A stretch of DNA of 64,000 nt, from positions 2,391,501 through 2,455,500 of the forward strand of contig CP107199.1 of assembly GCA_025758065.1 (NCBI GenBank), in the 5' to 3' direction. The translations under genes were made by a program, and so were the position numbers. The notes under the pieces were generated by a model. It saw only the letters and a list, made by a program, of their open reading frames with translations. It was not told the DNA's origin and ran no database searches. Shown here one piece after another: positions 1-7,899 of this stretch. The stretch is from Lachnospiraceae bacterium (GTDB lineage Bacteria; Bacillota; Clostridia; Lachnospirales; Lachnospiraceae). Numbering within the stretch: position 1 is the stretch's first letter; every line of letters begins with the position of its first letter.

Positions 1-1
1 C

Positions 2-112
2 ATAAAAAATACATACAGAACACTCATGACAAGAGGTATGAAGGGATGCTATGTATATTGCACGGATACAGCCTTGGCACAATATTTTAAGAAACTTTTA
101 AAACAAAAATGA
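2..112 (+). CDS. C-terminal end of a DUF2075-type ATPase/helicase (partial)
   Basis: The window opens inside a reading frame that ends at the TGA at 110-112. Its last residues include TLMTRGMKGCYVYCTD followed by YFKK, which resembles the C-terminal motif of DUF2075 (COG3410) proteins, nucleic-acid-associated ATPases of uncertain role. Only about 36 residues are visible, so no ATPase motif can be checked. The MazG-like gene follows after 16 bases, and I recall this pairing from other Firmicutes, so the two may be co-transcribed. The family call is from memory of the motif and is moderately sure. Confidence 0.6.
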   Translation: MKNTYRTLMTRGMKGCYVYCTDTALAQYFKKLLKQK

Positions 113-128
113 TAAAGGGGTAAAATTT

Positions 129-449
129 ATGAAGGAAAAAACAATAGAGCGTATTCGCAAATTTACAGAAGAGCGGGATTGGGATCAATTTCATAGTCCG
201 GCAAATCTTGCAAAATCGATTGTGATTGAGGCAGCAGAGTTGTTGGAGTGTTTCCAGTGGAGTGATACAGAGTATGATCTGCAGCATATAAAAGAAGAAC
301 TGGCAGATGTACTTGTTTATTCACAAAATCTTCTTGATAAATTGGAACTTGATGCAGATGAAATCGTGAATATGAAGATGAAACAGAATGAAGCAAAGTA
401 TCCGGTAGATAAAGCAAAAGGGAATGCGGCAAAATATACGGAGTTGTAG
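129..449 (+). CDS. MazG-like nucleotide pyrophosphohydrolase
   Basis: This 106-residue protein fits the single-domain MazG-like/dCTPase-type pyrophosphohydrolase family, which hydrolyses (d)NTPs to monophosphates and pyrophosphate and cleans damaged nucleotides from the pool. The all-helical metal-binding pattern is visible: EAAELLECFQW near residue 35 (the EExxE-like helix) and KEELADVLVYSQ near residue 55 (the ExxD helix). The ATG at 129 is preceded by an AAAGGGG ribosome site. It sits directly behind the DUF2075 tail. It is intact and of normal length; the biological substrate cannot be told. Confidence 0.85.
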   Translation: MKEKTIERIRKFTEERDWDQFHSPANLAKSIVIEAAELLECFQWSDTEYDLQHIKEELADVLVYSQNLLDKLELDADEIVNMKMKQNEAKYPVDKAKGNAAKYTEL

Positions 450-454
450 TTTTA

Positions 455-718
455 GTAATTCCGGTTGCATCTGAAATTCCTATAGCATTTAAAGAAAAGA
501 GATTTTTAAGAATAGGATCGTCAAAATGTAATATTAAGGATTACCCTAAGTGAGAAATTGAACTTTTCAAAATACTGGATGGAAGAACCGAAACGATAGA
601 AACAGTACCGGCAAAATACCAGGAACTTCCATTTCGAAAACTCTTTGGAAATTACGGTTTCAAAGGTATTGTTTTAAATCTAAAGACATTTATTAAGTAT
701 AATGGTATCGTAATTTAA
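455..718 (+). pseudogene. Fragment of a putative DNA-binding/ATP-binding (AlbA_2-type) protein
   Basis: One frame reads through 455-718 with an internal TGA near residue 34. The pieces include RFLRIGSSKCNIKDYPK and, after the stop, EIELFKILDGRTETIETVPA. This resembles the middle of Schlafen-like AlbA_2 'putative DNA-binding domain' proteins, where the RIGSS segment precedes an ERE(A/I)EL stretch. No start codon or ribosome site fits, so this is a decayed internal fragment. The family assignment is tentative. It lies directly upstream of the IS3 remnant, whose insertion may have truncated it. Confidence 0.45.
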
Positions 719-787
719 GACACTTCGAGAGACATTTTTTAATGAATCTGGTATACTGTAAGCACTATAGAAAGAAGAATCATTTTT

Positions 788-940
788 ATGTCTCGAACAA
801 GAAGAAATTTCTCCGCAAAATTCAAATCCGAGTTAGTCATTGAATTGCTCAAAGGAGAAAAGGACTTAAATACAATTGCTAGCGAAAATAACATTCAGCC
901 GAATTTTCTTCGCAACTGGAAGAAAGAATTCTATCATTGA
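788..940 (+). pseudogene. IS3 OrfA fragment (helix-turn-helix part)
   Basis: The ATG at 788 opens a 50-residue frame beginning MSRTRRNFSAKFKSELVIEL and including IASENNIQPNFLRNWKKEF. This is the helix-turn-helix end of an IS3-family OrfA, which binds the element's ends. OrfA is normally about twice as long with a leucine zipper; here the frame runs directly into OrfB sequence, so an internal deletion has removed the rest. Confidence 0.7.
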
Positions 941-1637
941 TCATCTGCATACCGATAATCCTGCCTGGGGAGCACGTCAAATGTTTTCACAGCTGAAAAT
1001 GCGTGGTCATCAAGTGGGACGCCGGAAAACGCATCGCTATATGATTGAAATGGGGATTGATCCGATCTATCCAAAGATGAATCTTTCCAAACGTATGCAA
1101 CAGGCAAAAGTCTGCCCGTATCTGCTTCGTAACGCCGTTATCGACCGTCCAAATCAGGCATGGTCAATCGACATCACCTATATCCCCATCAAGCACGGCT
1201 TCCTGTATCTGACAGCCATCATTGACTGGTATAGCCGTTGTATTGTTGGCTGGGAGGTGGATGATACCTTGGACACCAGAATGGTCATAAACGCGCTGAA
1301 GAAAGCTTTCAAGGCGGCAAAGCCCCTGATCCTGAACTCAGAACAAGGATGTTAGTTTACAAGCACCGAGTACATAGCATTTCTCAAAGAAAACCATATC
1401 CGCCAGAGCATGGATGGAAAAAGCCGCTGGGCAGACAACATCATGATTGAACGCTGGTTTCGTAGCTTCAAATATGAGGAAGCCTATCTTACGCAGTATG
1501 CCAACATCCGGGAAGCACGGACGGCTATCAAAAGCTATGTACATATCTACAACTTTGAGCGCTGTCATTCAGCAATCAACAATCAGACACCCGCATCATA
1601 TTATTATCCGGCACTGCTGATTGATCATGATGCTTAA
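876..1637 (+). pseudogene. IS3 OrfB transposase, truncated and with an internal stop
   Basis: The frame carries the rve/DDE integrase core of an IS3 OrfB: the first catalytic Asp in NQAWSIDITYIPI, the LTAIIDWYSRCIVGWE stretch, the second Asp region (NSEQGC-stop-FTS, normally SDQG(C)QFTS), and the final Glu region (DNIMIERWFRSFKYEEAYL). A TAG at 1353-1355 replaces the usual Gln codon, and the second catalytic Asp is Glu. The N-terminal HTH_21 part is largely missing. It is non-functional. Confidence 0.8.
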
Positions 1638-1728
1638 TGGATGCCCCTCCCAACTCAGCTACATATATCGGTTCATTATAAAATGCTTGAATTTTTGTCT
1701 TGACAACTGAACCACTATAGTCCTATAT

Positions 1729-1911
1729 TTGACACATCCACATGTATGTAGACACACATATTGTAGCAATATGGCACGTAGTGGAATGAATCCAAAAGCA
1801 CTGCAATATCTGATGGGGCATAGTGATATTGGTGTAACTTTGAACACATATACACATCTTGGACTAGAGGATGCAAAAGTGGAAATGCGTAGAATTGCGT
1901 CTGTTTCATAG
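1729..1911 (+). pseudogene. C-terminal fragment of a tyrosine recombinase
   Basis: The 60-residue frame contains HVCRHTYCSNMARSGMNP, then LMGHSDIGVTLNTYTHLG. These are the catalytic HxxR box, the LMGH box and the nucleophile Tyr of phage/Tn916-type integrases. All upstream parts (arm-binding and core-binding domains, catalytic Arg I) are absent, and the frame starts right where the IS3 remnant ends. It is a leftover of an earlier integrated element at this locus. Confidence 0.8.
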
Positions 1912-2074
1912 ATTGGTAAAACGAGATATTTACCAAATTTTTACCAATTTTGAGGAAAAAGATATATCAAAACAGACCAAATTATGCCGAGTTAAATTAA
2001 AATCCAGATATCACAAAAATGACAAGAAACGCAGCAAATACAAGAAAAACTAAGAATTGCGAGGTTATGCAATA

Positions 2075-2113
2075 ATGATAAAAGTGTTATTCATCTGCCA
2101 CGGCAGTGTTTAA
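2075..2113 (+). pseudogene. Start of a low-molecular-weight protein tyrosine phosphatase gene, truncated
   Basis: The ATG at 2075 opens MIKVLFICHGSV and then a stop. The first ten residues match the conserved beginning of LMW-PTP proteins (MIKVLFVCHGN, followed by ICRSPM), which hold the CX5R phosphate-binding loop. The match breaks immediately after CHG, about 30 bases before the left inverted repeat of the IS4-like element. The fragment is too short to be certain. Confidence 0.35.
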
Positions 2114-2226
2114 GGGACGTGGCAAAATCCTTGATTTTATTCAATGTCATTAACTTTAGCAAAGAGCAGAAATCGTAAGCATTTATAAAACTATGATTCC
2201 TGCTTTTTGTTTGTATATGGGCATAC

Positions 2227-2234
2227 TTATCCCC
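2227..2234. repeat. Left 8-bp target-site duplication of IS66
   Basis: TTATCCCC lies directly outside the left IS66 end and is repeated exactly at 4865-4872. An 8-bp duplication is characteristic of IS66-family transposition, so this insertion is probably recent. Confidence 0.9.
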
Positions 2235-2276
2235 GTAAAGGTCAAATCCTTCGCTCCACGCCAAATACAGCGCCGC

Positions 2277-4397
2277 TTATTTGCGGCGCTTGTAACACTC
2301 AGCCGGAAGGTCTTTCGACCATGGCATAAGTGGTTCTAAATCTTTTTCATCTATACTTCCATCGGCACGAACAACCCGTGTCAGCTCTGTCAACAAATGT
2401 TTCATGTAATAGTAGACATTCAGGCCATTCGCCCGGGCGGTCTCCGTAACACTGTAAATGATTGCACTGGCATCAGCTCCTCGTACCGTATTAATGGTCA
2501 TCCAGTTTTTACGGCCAATCGTGAAAGTTCTCAGCGCACGTTCGCTGGCCAGGTTATCAATCGGTACTTCTCCATCTGACAGGAACACTTTCAGATATGC
2601 TTCCTGATTCAGGCAATAATTGATGCCTTTGGCTGTTTCACTCTTTGGAAGCACCGACCGGTCCGCCTGTATCTTTCGGAGCCAGGCAAAGAATTCTTCA
2701 ACCAGAGGCTTGATGGAAGCCTGCCGCTCATTTAAGCGTTCTTCTGGAGTCAGTCCCTTTAAAGCTCCTTCCAGGTCATAAATGGCACCAATTCGTACCA
2801 GTGCTTTATACGCAACAGACGCCTCGACCGCTTCTGGATTACTTTTTCCAATTGCCTTAATCGCATTTGCGAAGTGGCGCCTTGCGTGAGCCATGCAATT
2901 CGCATTCTTCACACCAGCAAGATCCCGCTCCAGCTTATGATACTGTTCCAGGCCATCAGTCACAAGAACACCGTCAAAGTCCTTATAATACGCTTTCGGA
3001 TGATCGCTGTGTCGTGTCTTCTGGTATTCATACACAATGATTGGCGGCACCGGACTTAATTCTCCAGTGATGTGAACCCACATATAGCTTTTACTGCCTG
3101 CAGGTCTGCCGTCATGAATTACATCTACAGGTGTTTCATCACTCTGATTTACATGTGCTTCCAGCTGACGTTTTCTCATGAGATCACACACTGGTGATAA
3201 ATAGCGTTCAGCTGTCCATACCGTCCAGTTTGACATCGTCTGTTTGGACAGATTCAGACCGTTGGCCTGGAAGTCTCTGGAAATACGGTCAAGCGGATTG
3301 CTGTTTACATACTTGGCGTTGATGATTGCGGCTTCAAGAGAAGGAGTAGCAATGCTTCCCCTGAACATCGTTTCCGGGTGATCACCACGAAGAAATTCAT
3401 CCTGATGCGCACCATCTGTTCCAACATACACTTTTATGATGTGTTTTTCAGCAGTCCATTTGGCCGGCTCGAAACGAAGCTGCCAGAAAATCTCATCCGG
3501 CATACTTTTCCAGTTTTCTTCACCGAAAGCCTCATTCAGTTCCTGTTCCGGTATATCATGAAGGATTACTTCCTGCGGAAAATCCTTCAGGTCTTCTTCA
3601 CGCTGGCCTTTTTTCTTAGGCTTTCGCGGTACCTTTCTGGATGAATCAATGACCTCTTCCACAGTCGGTTCCTTGGCTGTTCCATCATAATTCGCTTCTG
3701 CCTCATTAAAAAAAGAAAGCTGGCCTGCGATATCATCCAGTTTTTCCGTATGGCGGCCGAAGCGCTGCTGATTTGCCAGCCGGATCTGCTCTACGAGGTT
3801 TTCATAGTTGTGTTCCAGTCGGTCAAGCCGGTCCTGCATCTGGTAGATGACATCGTCCTTAGTTTTATGATCCATCTTGTTCAGTTCATCTGGAGTGAAT
3901 TTTTTGCACATGATATCCGCCTTTCTTACTAACGGTAGTATAGCAGAAATCTGTGACAAATGCGAATCAGCCTTCAGGCCGAGTTCGTCATTTTTTCCTG
4001 CCACGAAAGTCATCAGAATTCGTATGTCAGCCTTTGGAAATATAGGGTTTTCAAGGTGCAATTGCTTCGTTCCTGCCTGATAGCAGACGAATGAATTGTT
4101 CTGATCCGGTTTGTACTGCTCTTCGGTAAGATCTGCGGCTTCCTGTATGTTTCTTGGCCAGGATAACCGTCCTGCTTCAAAGCGTTTATATAGAAGCAGG
4201 AATCCTGTTCCCATCCACAAGAGCCCTTTGCACCGATCGGAACGCTTCCCGCAAAACAAAAAGAGCGTTCCCTTCTCAAATGGATTTTGACCATACTTAT
4301 CTCCTATAATCGTTGCCAGTCCATCAATGCCCTTTCTCAGATCAACCGTGCCGCAGGCAAGAACAACACGGCGAATACCAGCAGCATCTTCAAGCAT
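2277..4397 (-). CDS. IS66 TnpB and TnpC transposase in one continuous frame
   Basis: The 706-residue frame starts with an IS66 TnpB domain (LACGTVDLRKGIDGLATII, LFLFCGKRSDR, LLYKRFEAGRLSWPR; residues 1 to about 95). A linker of about 65 residues with no recognisable content follows, then the TnpC DDE transposase. TnpC could start by itself at the ATG at 3911 (residue 163, MCKKFTPDELN) behind an AAAGGCGG ribosome site, giving 544 residues, normal for the family. TnpC shows an Asp in VLVTDGLEQYHKL, the CMAHARRHF block, and the Glu in NLASERALR. TnpB is normally a separate protein of about 115 residues, so the missing stop suggests a small indel at its 3' end. The start overlaps the end of tnpA by 8 bases. 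Confidence 0.85.
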   Translation of the reverse strand: MLEDAAGIRRVVLACGTVDLRKGIDGLATIIGDKYGQNPFEKGTLFLFCGKRSDRCKGLLWMGTGFLLLYKRFEAGRLSWPRNIQEAADLTEEQYKPDQNNSFVCYQAGTKQLHLENPIFPKADIRILMTFVAGKNDELGLKADSHLSQISAILPLVRKADIMCKKFTPDELNKMDHKTKDDVIYQMQDRLDRLEHNYENLVEQIRLANQQRFGRHTEKLDDIAGQLSFFNEAEANYDGTAKEPTVEEVIDSSRKVPRKPKKKGQREEDLKDFPQEVILHDIPEQELNEAFGEENWKSMPDEIFWQLRFEPAKWTAEKHIIKVYVGTDGAHQDEFLRGDHPETMFRGSIATPSLEAAIINAKYVNSNPLDRISRDFQANGLNLSKQTMSNWTVWTAERYLSPVCDLMRKRQLEAHVNQSDETPVDVIHDGRPAGSKSYMWVHITGELSPVPPIIVYEYQKTRHSDHPKAYYKDFDGVLVTDGLEQYHKLERDLAGVKNANCMAHARRHFANAIKAIGKSNPEAVEASVAYKALVRIGAIYDLEGALKGLTPEERLNERQASIKPLVEEFFAWLRKIQADRSVLPKSETAKGINYCLNQEAYLKVFLSDGEVPIDNLASERALRTFTIGRKNWMTINTVRGADASAIIYSVTETARANGLNVYYYMKHLLTELTRVVRADGSIDEKDLEPLMPWSKDLPAECYKRRK

Positions 4398-4773
4398 GGG
4401 ACACCTCCTGAATGATCCGGCTCAGGAGCGCATCCGAGATTTCATTGGAAATATCAATCTGTAACGTTGCCGTCCGAATCGTTGCAACAGGTTTGTCGGA
4501 AACCATGTATGTATTTGTTTCCGCAGAAGTGTGGCATGGAATTTCAACAAAAGACAGTTCTGTTTTCTCGGTCACGGCAGGAACGGAAGAGTTTCCCTTC
4601 ATTTCTTCATACGCCTGTTTCCGGAACCGTCGCTGCCAGTGATAATAGCTTTGTTCGCTAATGCCATTCTCATCCAGCCAGCTTTTGGCTGACTGGCCTG
4701 CCGGTCTCTGACCGCAGGCCTGAATGATCTTTTTCCAGTACTCTGCACGGACTTCATGAGTACACTGATCCAT
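4390..4773 (-). CDS. IS66 TnpA accessory protein
   Basis: The start at 4773 (MDQCTHEVRAEYWKKII) follows a GGGAGGA ribosome site, giving 127 residues. The N-terminal half is a helix-turn-helix transposase_8-like domain with the IS66 OrfA signature SAKSWLDENGISEQSYYHWQ. The C-terminal half is variable. TnpA is needed together with TnpB and TnpC for IS66 transposition. The gene overlaps the tnpB start by 8 bases, so translation is probably coupled. An upstream ATG at 4815 lacks a ribosome site. Confidence 0.87.
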   Translation of the reverse strand: MDQCTHEVRAEYWKKIIQACGQRPAGQSAKSWLDENGISEQSYYHWQRRFRKQAYEEMKGNSSVPAVTEKTELSFVEIPCHTSAETNTYMVSDKPVATIRTATLQIDISNEISDALLSRIIQEVSHA

Positions 4774-4864
4774 AGTGTTTAGTCCTCCCTTGAAAAAATC
4801 TATTGTTTTTCTCAAGTATGCACTAAAAATGGATTTAGTGAAAGGCGAGTGGTTTGATCTTTAC

Positions 4865-4872
4865 TTATCCCC
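4865..4872. repeat. Right 8-bp target-site duplication of IS66
   Basis: TTATCCCC directly follows the right IS66 end and is identical to 2227-2234. Confidence 0.9.
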
Positions 4873-4898
4873 TTCTCTTTGTATTCGTATTTTTTAGC

Positions 4899-6215
4899 TC
4901 AGTACGCTCTTTTATGGGTATTCGAATATTTTCCTGCTAATTGCCCTTTCGTTCTGGTATAATGCCGATCAGGACGAATGGGAACAAGATTTTTACTGAT
5001 ATCTTCATATATTTGCTGAAATAACATATTTTTCTTTTGACCATCCGTTTCAAGAAGTATATAAATCAGATCATTTTTTAAGATTCCAATACTAACAGTC
5101 TGATTGATCATCATTTTATGTTTTCTGTTCGCTTCTTTCTGATCCAGTTCACGCTCTGCATCTAATATGATATCTTCAACTAAATTGCTCAGATATATAG
5201 TGCTGTATATATCTTGTAATAACAGAATAGGTTTTGTTCCTGTAAAATTCTCTAATTGCAACCGACTCTTTAGCGTTTCATACGCAGTCTCTATCCCCCA
5301 CCTCATATGATATAATTCTTTTATTTCTTCTGTATGAAATTCAGTTTGTGAAAGATTTGTAGCCAAAACTTCTAAACTTCCGTTTTCTAATAGGATTTTT
5401 ACCATACGCAATGAAATTTCACCTAATTCTTTCATACGTTCTCCATCTGGCGTTCCCTCGTAATGTCTGATTCTTGACTTATCAAGTTTTATTTTAACTA
5501 GCTGATCCTTTTCTGTTAAACTGTTTTGCTCTTTTTTGTAATCACTGCTTTTTAAACGTACGATAAATTTAATATCCTTATCCATCATATGTATAAACGC
5601 TGGCGTAGAAGGATAGCCTCTGTCCATGATAATAATATAGGGAATGCTGCCTATTGTTTCCGGTATTCGCTCCATCTGTTTTTCGGCCAGGCGCATTTCA
5701 TTAAATTTCACCTTATTACAGTCACTTTCCAGTATCATACGATTCATTACATCATAAATACAGCCTAATCCTATTTGAGCTTGGGGCTTTGCGTTTTTCC
5801 GGCTTGCAGAACCATATAGTTTCAGTGTTTCAGCAGTGGTAGGAATATTAATATCTGAGCCGTCAGCGGCTAATATTAAATGATCTTTATAAGTTGAAAA
5901 GGTGGAATCTGCATAAAAGTTACGGTTATGATATTTATATAATTCTAAAAAAGCATCTGGATTAAGTTTCATACGCTGTTTCAGATATCCTGGTTTTGAA
6001 ATAGACACACCAGGATGAGCAAGTTTCATATAATTTCTCAGTTCCAATGCCAACGTCAACCCCTTTCTGTTTATCATCGTGAAAAGAAGATCCTGAAGAG
6101 GCATTTTTCGAATTCTGGTAAAATAATTTTTATTACCTGATCGGCAAAATGCCTTAAATTCATCAGAAGTCATTTTTTCTATATCCATGAATATACGTTT
6201 CTGAGAATGCTTCAT
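4899..6215 (-). CDS. IS4-like DDE transposase
   Basis: This 438-residue cut-and-paste transposase has the three catalytic acids in family context: Asp in LAADGSDINIP (about residue 117), Asp in YIIIMDRGYPSTP (about 199), and Glu in the YREK signature YHMRWGIETAYETLK (about residue 305), with the 2-3-6 spacing typical of IS4 transposases. The ATG at 6215 follows AAAGGAT. Length is normal and no frameshift is visible, so it may still be active. The IS66 insertion lies downstream of its stop codon. Confidence 0.9.
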   Translation of the reverse strand: MKHSQKRIFMDIEKMTSDEFKAFCRSGNKNYFTRIRKMPLQDLLFTMINRKGLTLALELRNYMKLAHPGVSISKPGYLKQRMKLNPDAFLELYKYHNRNFYADSTFSTYKDHLILAADGSDINIPTTAETLKLYGSASRKNAKPQAQIGLGCIYDVMNRMILESDCNKVKFNEMRLAEKQMERIPETIGSIPYIIIMDRGYPSTPAFIHMMDKDIKFIVRLKSSDYKKEQNSLTEKDQLVKIKLDKSRIRHYEGTPDGERMKELGEISLRMVKILLENGSLEVLATNLSQTEFHTEEIKELYHMRWGIETAYETLKSRLQLENFTGTKPILLLQDIYSTIYLSNLVEDIILDAERELDQKEANRKHKMMINQTVSIGILKNDLIYILLETDGQKKNMLFQQIYEDISKNLVPIRPDRHYTRTKGQLAGKYSNTHKRAY

Positions 6216-6363
6216 GCATAATCACATCCTTTTTTGAGCAGGTTCATGGCTTCTTTTTACAATATAAGCATATCAAAAAAAGCAGGAGATATCTAATCCA
6301 TTTCGGAATAAATATCTTCTGCTTTTAAGTTAATGACATTGCGTAAATACGCGGTTTTTAGCG

Positions 6364-6700
6364 TGGAGCTGAGGGGAATCGAACCCCTGTCCGAAAATCA
6401 ATTCCCTGTTCTTCTACTATCATAGTTCCTTATTTAACATTCCCTCTGCCGTCCGGGAAGAAACACTCTGACGGTTTCAGTAGCTTCATAATACGCCCAC
6501 ATGTGCAAAGCTTTACATGTGTCGTTTCCTACATAGTCGATGCCAGGGTCTTAAAGTGTAGGTGCCTTAAGTCTGACAGCTGCCATTAGGCAGCGTATGC
6601 TAATTCGTCGTTAGCGTTTATTTTTAATTTTGCCATTTAACCCATCGCATGGGGATAGCTTCACCAGCTGCATGACCCCCGTCGAAACCAGTACAACCCC
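6364..6700 (-). ncRNA. ssrA: Transfer-messenger RNA (tmRNA)
   Basis: On the minus strand the RNA begins GGGGTTG at 6700 and ends CAGCTCC plus discriminator A at 6364; these pair as the acceptor stem. The tRNA-like half shows the T-arm GGTTCGATTCC, and the 5' part has GGTTTCGACGG. The tag frame (6633-6586) encodes AKLKINANDELAYAA and then TAA. CCA is not encoded. tmRNA rescues stalled ribosomes and marks the nascent protein for proteolysis. It is a complete single-piece gene, only 22 bases from the right end of the IS4-like element. Confidence 0.96.
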
Positions 6701-6760
6701 TGAATAAAATACTCAGCTTTTGTTTATCTGGTAAACCAACGAAGAAATGCTACTTTGAGT

Positions 6761-6789
6761 ATCATATCATTTTCAAGCGTTGATGTCAA
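6761..6789 (-). promoter_or_regulatory. Promoter of ssrA
   Basis: On the minus strand TTGACA (6789-6784) is separated by 17 bases from TATGAT (6766-6761). This near-consensus sigma-A promoter would start about 50 bases before the mature tmRNA 5' end, leaving a leader removed by processing. Confidence 0.7.
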
Positions 6790-6946
6790 TACTGCTGAGG
6801 GGAGAATTAATTGTAATAAACAGGTAAATTATCATTAAGATAAAAGAAAACAAAAATAATCTAAATCTGCTAATATAAAATTATGAAAAAAACAGTAGCA
6901 GATAACATCTGAAGGAGAGGAAAATAGTAAAAGGAGGATGCGTATT

Positions 6947-7711
6947 ATGAAGAAAACGTGGGGAAAATTAATATTGGCGGCAGTGTTTGTTTTATCAGTG
7001 ACAGGGCTTTCAGGATGCAGTACCAGTGTACGGATCCCGGATACTGTAAAAGTGCAGCAGGGGGATATTGGCGGTAATCGTATTACAGTAAATGGCATAG
7101 AAGAAGTAAAGGCAGTTCCAGATATGGCTCAGATTCAGTATAGTGTATACACACAGGCTGCTACAGCTCAGGAATGCCAGCAGGAAAATGCCCAAAATGT
7201 AAATAGGACTTTAGAAACCTTGAAAGGTTTGGGAGTAGAGGAAAAGTCTATTCAGACATCGGATTATGGTATGAGCCCTATTTATGATTGGAATTCCGGG
7301 CAGCAAAAGGTTAAAGGCTATCAGATGAATACCAGTATCACAGTTTCAGATATTTTGGTGGAGAATATAGGAAAGATCATTACAGATTCAGTAGCTTCCG
7401 GTGTTAATGAGCTGGATTCTGTTCAGTATCTTTGCAGTGACTATGATGAAAAGTACCAGGAAGCATTGAAAAAGGCTGTAGAAATGGCAAAAGGCAAGGC
7501 TGATGCTATGGCAGAGGCTGCGGAAATGACTGTTGTAAAGGCAGTAAGCATGGAGGAAAATGGTTATTATCCCCAGGCAAGATATAATGCAGCAGGTGCT
7601 TCTGCCAAGCAGATGATGGCAGTGACGGAAGATGCAACTGCAGATATAGGGGTTATGCCAGGAGAAATATTCATAGAAGCCCAGGTAAGTGTAACATTTG
7701 AGATGGAATAA
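6947..7711 (+). CDS. SIMPL-domain (DUF541) lipoprotein
   Basis: The protein has a signal peptide with lipobox LSGC, so it is probably anchored outside the membrane. The mature part is a SIMPL/DUF541 domain, recognisable from ITVNGIEEVKAVPDMAQI at the front, the SIQTSDYGMSPIYDW block in the middle, and the KKAVEMAKGKADAMA helix near the end. The molecular role of SIMPL proteins in Firmicutes is unknown; some Gram-negative members respond to oxidative stress. I chose the ATG at 6947 because AAGGAGG (6931-6937) is well spaced from it and abuts the other ATG at 6938. A two-way terminator follows. Confidence 0.85.
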   Translation: MKKTWGKLILAAVFVLSVTGLSGCSTSVRIPDTVKVQQGDIGGNRITVNGIEEVKAVPDMAQIQYSVYTQAATAQECQQENAQNVNRTLETLKGLGVEEKSIQTSDYGMSPIYDWNSGQQKVKGYQMNTSITVSDILVENIGKIITDSVASGVNELDSVQYLCSDYDEKYQEALKKAVEMAKGKADAMAEAAEMTVVKAVSMEENGYYPQARYNAAGASAKQMMAVTEDATADIGVMPGEIFIEAQVSVTFEME

Positions 7712-7812
7712 AATGGGTGCAGGAGGAAAACAAGAGGGAGCCAATGGCCTGCGTTAGCAGACAAAAAGTACGATAGTGCGTGTTTGTAAGTCGATAGATA
7801 GATACATAAGCT

Positions 7813-7864
7813 AAAAGAGGGATGCCACCAGACGAATAAAGTCCTTAGGTGATATCCCTCTTTT
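7813..7864. terminator. Bidirectional terminator
   Basis: AAAAGAGGGAT at 7813-7823 pairs with ATCCCTCTTTT at 7854-7864. The A-run and T-run on either side allow it to serve both the SIMPL gene and the converging permease operon. Confidence 0.75.
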
Positions 7865-7899
7865 GAGGATAGAAAAGAAATCAAATTAATGATGAAATA

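Larger units (their letters stand above)
716..1714 (+). mobile_element. Decayed IS3-family insertion sequence (approximate ends)
   Basis: The element holds remnants of OrfA and OrfB of an IS3-family transposase. The OrfA 3' part and OrfB 5' part are deleted and OrfB has an internal stop. A weak terminal inverted repeat may mark the ends: 716-733 on the left against GTCTTGACAACTGAACCA at 1697-1714 on the right, about 10 of 18 matching. No target duplication is evident, so the limits are approximate. It cannot make a working transposase and is a fossil. Confidence 0.6.
2235..4864 (-). mobile_element. IS66-family insertion sequence
   Basis: The 2630-bp element is bounded by imperfect inverted repeats starting GTAAAG: GTAAAGGTCAAATCCTTCGC at 2235 and, on the other strand, GTAAAGATCAAACCACTCGC ending at 4864. 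GTAA termini and an 8-bp duplication (TTATCCCC) are IS66 hallmarks. It encodes TnpA, TnpB and TnpC on the minus strand, with TnpB and TnpC in one open frame. It sits inside the IS4-like element. Confidence 0.93.
2142..6341 (-). mobile_element. IS4-like insertion sequence, interrupted by an IS66 element
   Basis: The ends are CAATGTCATTAACTT at 2142-2156 and its exact reverse complement at 6327-6341. A further shared AGCAGAA lies a few bases inward on both sides. Between them lies one intact IS4-type transposase (4899-6215, minus) plus an IS66 element in the noncoding part downstream of the transposase gene. Without the IS66 and its target duplication the element would be about 1.56 kb, normal for the family. 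I see no flanking target duplication. Confidence 0.75.

Noticed and set aside
1871..2053. 60-residue frame overlapping the integrase remnant
   Set aside because: It is in another frame of the integrase tail, lysine-rich and without a ribosome site.
2130..6355. Target-site duplication of the IS4-like element
   Set aside because: Bases outside the terminal repeats (TTTATT on the left, CGTAAA on the right) do not match; no duplication can be claimed.
6327..6364. tmRNA 3' end as an integration site for the element at 2142-6341
   Set aside because: The element has IS-type inverted repeats and a DDE transposase, not an integrase, and no duplicated ssrA 3' end is present; adjacency seems accidental.
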